In this document: positions 43,661-50,249 of the stretch, in pieces | How the letters are laid out: every line of letters begins with the position of its first letter | How positions within the stretch are numbered: the first letter of the stretch is position 1 | NCBI GenBank assembly: GCA_038257155.1 | Contig: JBBSJP010000017.1 | Span: 24,551 to 88,550, forward strand | Direction of reading: 5' to 3' | Length of the DNA stretch: 64,000 nt | Origin: JANJTY01 sp038257155 | Lineage (GTDB): Bacteria > Pseudomonadota > Gammaproteobacteria > Xanthomonadales > Xanthomonadaceae | Program-made: the position numbers and the translations under genes | Notes under the pieces: model-generated | Database searches by the model: none | Seen by the model: only the letters and a program-made list of their open reading frames with translations | What the model was told of the DNA's origin: nothing

Positions 43661-44504
43661 GACGCGCCGCGGCCGCTTCGCCGCGCTGCGTGGCGGAAGG
43701 CCTGGTGCCACGCCGATGTTGGCGCTGCATGGCTGGCTCGACAATGCCGCCAGCTTCCTGCCGATGGCGCCCTGGCTGACGCCGCAGTTCGATGTGGTGG
43801 CACTGGATTTTCCCGGGCACGGCTATTCCCCGCATCGTCCCGAGGGCAGTTGGTATCACTTCGTCGACTGGCTGGATGATGTGCTGGCCACGCTCGAGGC
43901 ACTCGGCTGGTCTCGCTGTCACTTGCTTGGGCATTCGCTCGGCGGGGCAGTAGCCAGCGCGTTTGCCGCGGCCGCGCCCGAGCGCATCGATCGTCTGGTG
44001 TTGATCGAGGCGCTTGGGCCGCTGCCGGCAGTGCCCGGCAATGCCGTCGCAGCGCTGCGCGGCGCCCTGCAGGAACGCCGCCGCATCGGTGACAAGCGCC
44101 TGCGTGTGTTCGGCGACCCGGCCCAGGCAATCGCCGCGCGCATGCAGGCCAACGACCTTTCGGAAGCCGCCGCACGATTGCTGGTGGAGCGCGCCCTGGC
44201 GCCGGTCGAGGGAGGCTTCGTGTGGCGCTCCGATGCGCGCCTCACCCTCACCACGCCGCAGCGTGCACACGAGGACCAGGTGCGCGAGTGGGTGCAGGGC
44301 ATCGAGGCGCCCACCCTGGTCATCGCCGCCGACCCGCCCAGCGCCGTGTTGCAGCACGAGCAATTGCGTGCGCGCTTCGGCCTGCTGCGCGACGGTCGCG
44401 TGCTGCACCTGGCCGGTCATCACCATCTGCACATGGAGACTCCGCAGCCGGTGGCGCAGGTCATCCTCGACTTTCTTGCTTCGCCCCTTGCATCGTCGGC
44501 CTGA
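43641..44504 (+). CDS. Alpha/beta hydrolase (serine hydrolase-like)
   Basis: The 287-residue protein has the alpha/beta-hydrolase core: LALHGWLDNAASF (oxyanion region), ALDFPGHGYSPHR, the nucleophile elbow GHSLGGAV (serine about residue 96), a later acid in VIAADPP, and the catalytic histidine in the HHHLHME region. It most resembles serine hydrolase-like proteins acting on small esters, but the substrate is unknown. The ATG at 43641 lies inside the end of hemH (20-base overlap), so it is probably co-translated with it. Confidence 0.85.
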   Translation: MHDVRLETRRGRFAALRGGRPGATPMLALHGWLDNAASFLPMAPWLTPQFDVVALDFPGHGYSPHRPEGSWYHFVDWLDDVLATLEALGWSRCHLLGHSLGGAVASAFAAAAPERIDRLVLIEALGPLPAVPGNAVAALRGALQERRRIGDKRLRVFGDPAQAIAARMQANDLSEAAARLLVERALAPVEGGFVWRSDARLTLTTPQRAHEDQVREWVQGIEAPTLVIAADPPSAVLQHEQLRARFGLLRDGRVLHLAGHHHLHMETPQPVAQVILDFLASPLASSA

Positions 44505-44551
44505 CGCCGTCATATGCCAGACTCGCTTTCGCCGAACGATCAGGACCCTCG

Positions 44552-45916
44552 ATGCCCGGCTACGACGCCCCACCTCCACTGACCGGCAAGGCCGAGTTGA
44601 TCGAGCACCTGGCCGGCGGTGGCAAACCGGCGTCGGAGTGGCGCATCGGCACCGAGCACGAGAAATTTGGCTTCCGCCTCGACGACCTGCGCCCGCCCAC
44701 CTACGAAGGCCCGCAGGGCATCGAGGCGATGTTGCGCGGCCTGGCGCAGGAATCAGCCTGGAACCCGGTCGAAGAGAACGGCCGCGTCATCGCGCTGATC
44801 CGCGACGACGGCGCCTCGATCACCCTGGAGCCCGCTGGCCAGCTGGAGCTTTCCGGCGCGCAGGTCGAAACCATCCACGACACCTGCTGCGAAGTCACCT
44901 GCCACCTCAAGGAGGTCAAGGCGGTGGCTGATCGTCTCGGCCTGGGTTTTCTCGGCATGGGCTTCCAGCCCAAATGGCGGCGCGAGGAAATGCCCTGGAT
45001 GCCCAAGGGGCGCTACAAGATCATGCGCGACTACATGCCCAAGGTCGGTGGCCTCGGCCTCGACATGATGACCCGCACCTGCACCGTGCAGGTCAACCTC
45101 GACTTCGCCTCCGAAGCCGACATGGTGAAGAAATTCCGCGTCTCCCTGGCACTGCAGCCGATTGCCACCGCACTGTTCGCCGATTCGCCCTTCACCGACG
45201 GCAAGCCGAACGGCTTCCTCTCCTACCGCTCGCACATCTGGACCGATACCGATGCGGACCGCACCGGCATGCTCGACTTCGTGTTTGAGCCCGGCTTCAG
45301 CTTCGAGCGCTACGTCGACTACCTGCTCGACGTGCCGATGTACTTCGTCTATCGCGCCGGCCTGTACATCGATGCGGCCGGGCAAAGCTTTCGCGATTTC
45401 ATGCAAGGCAAACTGCCGGCCCTGCCCGGCGAACTGCCTTCGCTCAAGGACTTCGGCGATCACCTGACAACGGCCTTCCCGGAGGTGCGCCTGAAGCGTT
45501 ACCTGGAAATGCGCGGCGCCGACGGCGGCCCCTGGAACCGGCTCTGCGCTCTGCCGGCCTTCTGGGTTGGGCTGCTGTATGACGACACGGCGCTGGGTGC
45601 GGCCTGGGACCTGGTCAAGGATTTCACCACGGTCGAGCGCCATGCGCTGCGCGACGGCGTGCCGCGGCATGGCTTCAAGCTGCCATTCCGCGACCGGACC
45701 TTGCGCGAGCTGGCGCTCGAAGCCTTGAAGATCTCGCAGGCCGGCCTGCAGCGCCGCGCGCGCCGCAACCCGAATGGTGCGGACGAATCCGTATTCCTCG
45801 AACCGCTGATCGAGTTTGCACTGGCCAACGAAAGCCCGGCGGAACGCAAGCTCGCGCTCTATCATGGCGCGTGGGGTGGATCGGTCGACCCGGTATTTCA
45901 CGAATTTGCTTACTGA
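44552..45916 (+). CDS. gshA: Glutamate-cysteine ligase (plant/proteobacterial type)
   Basis: The 454-residue enzyme makes gamma-glutamylcysteine, the first step of glutathione synthesis. Signatures are WRIGTEHEKFGF near residue 31, DGASITLEPAGQLELSG, MGFQPKWRREEMPWMPKGRY, MTRTCTVQVNLDF and VFEPGFSFERYVDY. The length and motifs match the ligase family shared by alpha- and gamma-proteobacteria such as Xanthomonas and by plants, rather than E. coli GshA. The ATG at 44552 has AGGA at about 7 bases; the frame is open upstream but lacks family sequence. The SEC-C protein starts 1 base after its stop codon. Confidence 0.94.
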   Translation: MPGYDAPPPLTGKAELIEHLAGGGKPASEWRIGTEHEKFGFRLDDLRPPTYEGPQGIEAMLRGLAQESAWNPVEENGRVIALIRDDGASITLEPAGQLELSGAQVETIHDTCCEVTCHLKEVKAVADRLGLGFLGMGFQPKWRREEMPWMPKGRYKIMRDYMPKVGGLGLDMMTRTCTVQVNLDFASEADMVKKFRVSLALQPIATALFADSPFTDGKPNGFLSYRSHIWTDTDADRTGMLDFVFEPGFSFERYVDYLLDVPMYFVYRAGLYIDAAGQSFRDFMQGKLPALPGELPSLKDFGDHLTTAFPEVRLKRYLEMRGADGGPWNRLCALPAFWVGLLYDDTALGAAWDLVKDFTTVERHALRDGVPRHGFKLPFRDRTLRELALEALKISQAGLQRRARRNPNGADESVFLEPLIEFALANESPAERKLALYHGAWGGSVDPVFHEFAY

Positions 45917-45917
45917 C

Positions 45918-46646
45918 ATGCGCGCGCCAGAACAAGTCCAGCCATTCCTGTTGCACGACCCGCGCATCACCGAGCTGGATCGCCTGCTGAATATGCGCGC
46001 CGTGCCCTTCGATGGCATGGACGTGGAGATGCTCGACGGCTTCGCCACCGCCCTGGTGCTGGGCCCCGAAGCACCTCCCCCGGAAACCTGGTTCAGCGAG
46101 ATCTGGGGCAAGACCGAGCCGCGCTGGGAGAACGCCGCCGAGCGCGACGAGGCCCTCGCCCTGGTCGAAGCACTGTGGGCTACTGTGCAGCGCCGGATCT
46201 GTTTCGACGCCGATCAGCTGCCCAACGAACTGATGCCGATCTGGTGGCTGCCCGACGACCCGCTGGCTGAGCACCCCGACGACACCGCGATCGGCACCAC
46301 CTGGGCCGCCGGCTTCCTGGAGGGCATGGATCGCTACCGCGAGACCTGGGACGCCTGGATAGCCAATGCCGAGTGGATCGAGGAAGCCGAAGCGATCATC
46401 GAATCCATCGCCGTCGGCAGTTTCCCTGGCGAAACCGAAGACGCACCTGAACAGCCCATTCCCTACCAGGAACGGCTCGCGCTGTATGCCAGCCTGCCTG
46501 ACATGCTGAATGACCTGCAGCAATATCGGATCGACGCGCTCACTCCGCGTGAGCCTCTGCGGGTGGTGGCCGCGCCGGGGCGTAACGATCCCTGCTCATG
46601 CGGCAGCGGGCGAAAGTTCAAGAAGTGCTGCGGCGCTTCGGGCTGA
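45918..46646 (+). CDS. UPF0149/YecA-type protein with a C-terminal SEC-C zinc motif
   Basis: The 242-residue protein has the acidic helical UPF0149 (YecA/YgfB-like) domain, with ITELDRLLNMRAVPFDGMDVEMLDGFATALVLGP at the start and AAGFLEGMDRYRETWDAW in the middle. It ends with a SEC-C zinc-binding motif (RNDPCSCGSGRKFKKCCG). SEC-C tails occur in SecA and many small proteins and bind zinc and often ribosomes. E. coli YecA is a metal-binding, SecA- and ribosome-associated protein, so a similar role is possible. It follows gshA almost directly. Confidence 0.9.
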   Translation: MRAPEQVQPFLLHDPRITELDRLLNMRAVPFDGMDVEMLDGFATALVLGPEAPPPETWFSEIWGKTEPRWENAAERDEALALVEALWATVQRRICFDADQLPNELMPIWWLPDDPLAEHPDDTAIGTTWAAGFLEGMDRYRETWDAWIANAEWIEEAEAIIESIAVGSFPGETEDAPEQPIPYQERLALYASLPDMLNDLQQYRIDALTPREPLRVVAAPGRNDPCSCGSGRKFKKCCGASG

Positions 46647-46652
46647 CTCGCG

Positions 46653-46778
46653 ATGGGAACGCTGTGGACACTGTTGGGGGTGATTGCGCTGGTGCTACTG
46701 GGCGCGCTGATGCCGCTGTACTGGATTTCCCGGCGCGGACGCAGGAAGGCGAGTGAGAAAGAAAGAAAGAGTGAGTGA
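46653..46778 (+). CDS. 41-residue single-pass membrane microprotein
   Basis: An ATG six bases after the SEC-C gene encodes 41 residues: a short start, one hydrophobic helix (TLLGVIALVLLGALMPLYW) and a strongly basic tail (ISRRGRRKASEKERKS). The N-out/C-in or anchored topology and basic tail look genuine. There is no good ribosome-binding site apart from possible coupling to the preceding stop. I do not recognise it. The 3' end runs into GAGT repeats. Confidence 0.5.
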   Translation: MGTLWTLLGVIALVLLGALMPLYWISRRGRRKASEKERKSE

Positions 46779-46796
46779 GTCAGTAAGTGAGTTTGT
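46753..46796 (+). repeat. Short purine-rich GAGT/GAAA repeats
   Basis: The stretch contains gagtgaga, gaaagaaaga, then GAGT, GAGT, CAGT, AAGT and GAGT in a row. It overlaps the end of the 41-residue ORF. Tetranucleotide tracts of this kind can vary in length by slippage, which would change the C-terminus of that ORF. Confidence 0.5.
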
Positions 46797-47101
46797 TAGC
46801 AAACAGGGCTGAGCTGGCGTGGTTCGCCAACTTGTAGGGTGGGCCTTGGCCCACCGTCGTCTCGGAGCTGCGGTGCTTAACTACGGGCTAACCGCTTCAT
46901 CACGCGGGACACCACGACGTTCCTCCGTCACACCCTGCCTCAGGGTCAGCCCTTTACCGGTGGGCCAAGGCCCACCCTACGGGCCCGGCATTCGACGCAG
47001 GGTGGCCAACCATATTGGCGGCCCGGATGCGAAGTCGCCGATGCAGCTGTCCAGCCTCTGATACCGCGGTCGCGCACAGGGTGCGCTGCTACACGGATGG
47101 C
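46779..47101. other. Intergenic region (323 bp) holding an inverted-repeat element
   Basis: No gene is supported. It contains the end of the GAGT tract and a 147-base element bounded by perfect 22-base inverted repeats at 46834-46855 and 46959-46980. The rest, up to the end of the frameshifted TPR gene, has no recognisable signal. Confidence 0.6.
46834..46980. mobile_element. 147-bp MITE-like element with perfect 22-bp terminal inverted repeats
   Basis: The ends at 46834-46855 (starting GTAGGGTGGGCC) and 46959-46980 are perfect reverse complements over 22 bases. Each end is itself a near-palindrome (GGTGGGC-CTTG-GCCCACC) able to form a hairpin. The interior has no ORF. A third copy of the same 22-mer is at 63804-63825. 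The pattern fits a small non-autonomous element or paired REP-like sequences; no transposase is in the window. Confidence 0.6.
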
Positions 47102-47841
47102 TTAGATCGCCAGGCCCTGCAGTCGATCAATCCACGGTTTGTTCATGTCACGCGCATGGCGCGGCATGCGTTGCGCCAGGCGCAGGCCCTCTTCCCGCAC
47201 CTCCCTGGCAGCAAGCTTTTCGCCCCAGTCGCGCAGCTGCTCGGCGTACACCGCACGCGCCTGCAGACCGGCAAAATAGCCGACCAGGGTGTTGAACTCC
47301 TGCCGCGCGAGTTCGCGCTCTCCCATGGCGGCCAATGATCGCGCATAGGTCAGATGGCCCTCGGGCGAACGGAACTCGGGGGCCCGCGCGATCAGCGCCT
47401 CCAGCAGTTCACGAGCGGGCTGTGGATGGCCGGACTCAAGCAGGGCCCGCGCAGACGTACTTCGATTTTTGGATCCTGCGCATAAATTCCGGTCAGTGCC
47501 GATTGATAGAACGGCACGGCCTGTCGGGCCTGGCCTGACTCGGTCAAGGCGTCGGCCAGACGCAGGATGTTCTCCACTGTCGGGCTGTCGGAGTAGGCTC
47601 CCTGCGCGGTGCGCAGTTCGCGCGTCGGGTCGATCGCCTGACGCAGGCCTCGCACCGCGCGGCGCGCGCCACGGCTCTGGCTGAACTCTGGTAGCAGGAT
47701 GGCTATCGCGTACACCAGACTGCCGAGCAGCGGAAACATGAAGAGAATGAACAGCCAGTAGCGGTCCTGTCCGCTGCGAATCGCATGGACCGCGCAGCAG
47801 ATCGCGATCAGCAGGTGCAGCCCGATTCCCAAGATGTGCAT
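47102..47841 (-). pseudogene. Frameshifted TPR protein with two N-terminal membrane helices
   Basis: The ATG at 47841 has GGAG at 8 bases. The frame encodes two membrane helices (LGIGLHLLIAICCAVHAI and YWLFILFMFPLLGSLVYAIAILL) and TPR-like helices up to about 47460. The similarity then continues in the -1 frame (ARALLESGHPQPARELLEALI, ... ARQEFNTLVGYFAGL) to a stop at 47102. One missing base near 47450-47470 explains this. An A5 run (CCAAAAATC) lies just before and could be the source of an error or a -1 slip. Repaired, the protein would be about 246 residues. The N-terminus resembles PLD_N-type membrane regions. This is either a recent pseudogene or a sequencing error; programmed frameshifting is less likely. 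Confidence 0.75.
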
Positions 47842-47922
47842 CTGTGGCTCTCCAGCGGGCATAAAGAAGCGCCCCCACGGGCGCAATTATGCACAGCGCA
47901 CGGACGACTCGCGCCGGCCGGC

Positions 47923-47928
47923 TACAAT
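47923..47928 (+). promoter_or_regulatory. Candidate -10 (TACAAT) giving a leaderless ubiJ transcript
   Basis: TACAAT ends 6 bases before the ubiJ ATG at 47935, so transcription would begin at or next to the start codon. No ribosome-binding site exists between them. The -35 region is weak. Confidence 0.45.
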
Positions 47929-47934
47929 CGGTCA

Positions 47935-48588
47935 ATGAACAAATCCAGCACCTCGCCGTTCGATGCCTTCAAGCCGCTTGCCGGCCGTGTGCTGGAGGCC
48001 GCGTTGAACCGCCTGCTGGCCCTCGATCCGGAGGCTCGCGCGCAGTTGCTGCGCCTCGACGGCCGCCGCATTGAACTGCAGCTTGCGGCACCGCCACTGG
48101 CGCTGGCGATCAGCGTGCGGGGTGATCGCCTGGGCGTCGGCCCGACCGACAGCGAGTCGCCAGCGGATCTGAGCATCGGCGCCACGCTGGGCGGGCTGTT
48201 GCGACAACTGCCGCTGTTCCGCGACAGCGACGCGGCGCCAGTAGGCAAGCTCACCCTGTCGGGCGATGCCGAGCTGGCGCAGCGGGTGCAGCGCCTGCTG
48301 CGCGAATTTTCGCCCGACTTCGAAGCACCCTTCGTACAGGCCTTCGGCGAGATTGCCGGGCATCAGATTGCCAAGACCCTGCATCAGGCCATGCTGCAGG
48401 CGCGTAGTGGCGCCGGCAAGCTGGCCCGCGACACGGCCGAGTTTCTCACCGAGGAAAGCCGCGACCTGGTGGCGAAGGCCGAGCTTGAGGCCTTCAATGA
48501 CGAAGTCGATCACGAGCGCGACCGCGCTGAACGACTGGCTGCCAAGCTGCAGCGTTTGCTCGCGCGCGTGCCGGGCGACGCCGCATGA
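47935..48588 (+). CDS. ubiJ: Ubiquinone biosynthesis accessory factor UbiJ (SCP2-domain protein)
   Basis: The 217-residue product has an SCP2-like lipid-binding domain (LEAALNRLLALDPEARAQLLRLDGRRIELQL, ... PADLSIGATLGGLL, ... GKLTLSGDAELAQRVQRLL) and a C-terminal coiled helix (ERDRAERLAAKLQRLL), the UbiJ layout. UbiJ binds ubiquinone precursors and, with UbiK, supports the soluble Ubi complex. It overlaps ubiB by ATGA. It has no Shine-Dalgarno and a TACAAT just upstream, suggesting leaderless expression. Confidence 0.92.
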   Translation: MNKSSTSPFDAFKPLAGRVLEAALNRLLALDPEARAQLLRLDGRRIELQLAAPPLALAISVRGDRLGVGPTDSESPADLSIGATLGGLLRQLPLFRDSDAAPVGKLTLSGDAELAQRVQRLLREFSPDFEAPFVQAFGEIAGHQIAKTLHQAMLQARSGAGKLARDTAEFLTEESRDLVAKAELEAFNDEVDHERDRAERLAAKLQRLLARVPGDAA

Positions 48589-50246
48589 AATCCCTGCTGC
48601 GCATCCTGCGCATCCTGCGCGTGCTGGCGCGCTATCGCCTCGATGCGCTGCTCGACGACACGCCGCTGAAACCCTGGGTTGCCTTGATCCGCCCCTTCGT
48701 TCCGCGTCCGGCACAGGACATCGCCACGCTGTCGCGCGGTGCCCGGCTACGCCTGGTGCTGCAGGATCTAGGTCCGATCTTCGTCAAGTTCGGGCAGATC
48801 CTTTCCACCCGCCGCGACCTGCTGCCTGCCGACATTGCGGGTGAACTGGCCTTGCTTCAGGACCAGGTGGCGCCGTTCCCGGGCGTCCAGGCCCGCGTGC
48901 AGATCGAGGAAGCACTGGCTGGCCCGATCGGCGACGTGTTCGCCGAGTTCGACGAAACGCCTTTGGCCTCTGCCTCCATCGCCCAGGTACACCCCGCGCG
49001 CCTTGCGGATGGTCGCGAAGTGGTGGTGAAGGTGCTGCGTCCTGGCATTCGCCGTCAGATTGCTGGCGACATTGCCCTGCTGACCCTGCTGGCGCAGATC
49101 GTTGCACGCACCCATCCGCGCGCCGACAAGATCCGCCCTCTGGAGGTCGTGGCCGAGATCGAACACACCCTGCGCGGCGAGCTCGACCTGCAGCGCGAAG
49201 GTGCCAATGCCTCGCTGCTGCGCCGCAACTGGCTGGATTCGCCTGACCTTTATGTGCCGGAAGTGGTCTGGAGCCACACCAGTGAGCGCGTACTGACCCT
49301 GGAACGCGTACGTGGCATTCCCTCCGACGACGTCAAGGCGCTGGACGCAGCCGGCATCAACCGCTCTAAGCTGGCGGCGAACGGGGTGCGGGTTTTCTAC
49401 ACCCAGGTGTTTCGCGACAACTTCTTCCATGCCGACGCTCACGCCGGCAACATCTGGGTCGATACCGACCCTTTGCTGCGCGAGAGCCCGCGCTTCATCG
49501 CGTTGGATTTCGGCATCATGGGGCAGCTCTCGTCTACCGACCAGTATTATCTGGCGGAGAACTTCATGGCGATCTTCCAGCGCGATTACCGGCGCATCGC
49601 CGAGCTGCATGTCGAGGCGGGCTGGATGCCCGACACGATCCGCATCGACGAACTGGAAGCGGCGGCGCGCTCGGTCTGCGAGCCCTATTTCACCCGCCCG
49701 CTGTCGGAGATATCCCTGGCTGAAGTGCTCGGCAAGCTGTTCCGCACCGCGCAGCAGTACGAACTCACCCTGCAGCCGCAACTGATCCTGCTGCAGAAGA
49801 CCCTGCTCAGCATCGAGGGTGTCGGTCGCCTGCTCGATCCAAAGCTGGACATCTGGGCCGTGGCCAAGCCGGTGCTGGAAAACATCCTGCGCGAGCGTTA
49901 CAGCCCGGCGCAGCTGGGCCGCGAGTTCCGCAAGCGCCTGCCCGAACTGATCACCCGCGCACCCGACATGCCGCGCCTGCTGCATGCCTGGCTGAAGCAG
50001 CAGGTCGACGGCAAGCAAGAACTGCAGATGCGCTCTACCGACCTGGCCGAACTTGCCCGCCTGACCCGCGAGGGCCAGCGCAAGACCGTGTTCGCCATCC
50101 TTGGCGCCGGACTGATGATCGTGGCAGCGGTGATCTATTCGCTGGAAGCCGGCGGCCCACGGGTACTGGACGTTCCAGCCGCGGTGTGGATTGCCGGACT
50201 CGGCGCGCTCGGCGCGTTCCGTGCCGGCTGGCCACGCGGCGGCTGA
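48585..50246 (+). CDS. ubiB: Ubiquinone biosynthesis atypical kinase/ATPase UbiB
   Basis: The 553-residue protein shows the UbiB/ABC1 kinase-like signatures: the KxGQ motif in IFVKFGQILSTRRDLLP, the Ala-rich loop ASIAQVHPARL, the catalytic lysine in VVVKVLRPG, and NFFHADAHAGNIWVD with the metal-binding residues. Two hydrophobic segments close the C-terminus (FAILGAGLMIVAAVIY and VWIAGLGALGAFRAGW). UbiB is required for aerobic ubiquinone synthesis, probably in moving lipid precursors. It is coupled to ubiJ by an ATGA overlap, and its end lies 3 bases from the end of the convergent kinase gene. Confidence 0.96.
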   Translation: MKSLLRILRILRVLARYRLDALLDDTPLKPWVALIRPFVPRPAQDIATLSRGARLRLVLQDLGPIFVKFGQILSTRRDLLPADIAGELALLQDQVAPFPGVQARVQIEEALAGPIGDVFAEFDETPLASASIAQVHPARLADGREVVVKVLRPGIRRQIAGDIALLTLLAQIVARTHPRADKIRPLEVVAEIEHTLRGELDLQREGANASLLRRNWLDSPDLYVPEVVWSHTSERVLTLERVRGIPSDDVKALDAAGINRSKLAANGVRVFYTQVFRDNFFHADAHAGNIWVDTDPLLRESPRFIALDFGIMGQLSSTDQYYLAENFMAIFQRDYRRIAELHVEAGWMPDTIRIDELEAAARSVCEPYFTRPLSEISLAEVLGKLFRTAQQYELTLQPQLILLQKTLLSIEGVGRLLDPKLDIWAVAKPVLENILRERYSPAQLGREFRKRLPELITRAPDMPRLLHAWLKQQVDGKQELQMRSTDLAELARLTREGQRKTVFAILGAGLMIVAAVIYSLEAGGPRVLDVPAAVWIAGLGALGAFRAGWPRGG

Positions 50247-50249
50247 GTT

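Noticed and set aside
47440..47480. Programmed -1 frameshifting in the TPR gene
   Set aside because: The A5 run is not a classical X-XXY-YYZ heptamer in the zero frame and I see no obvious downstream stem. A one-base deletion or sequence error explains it more simply.
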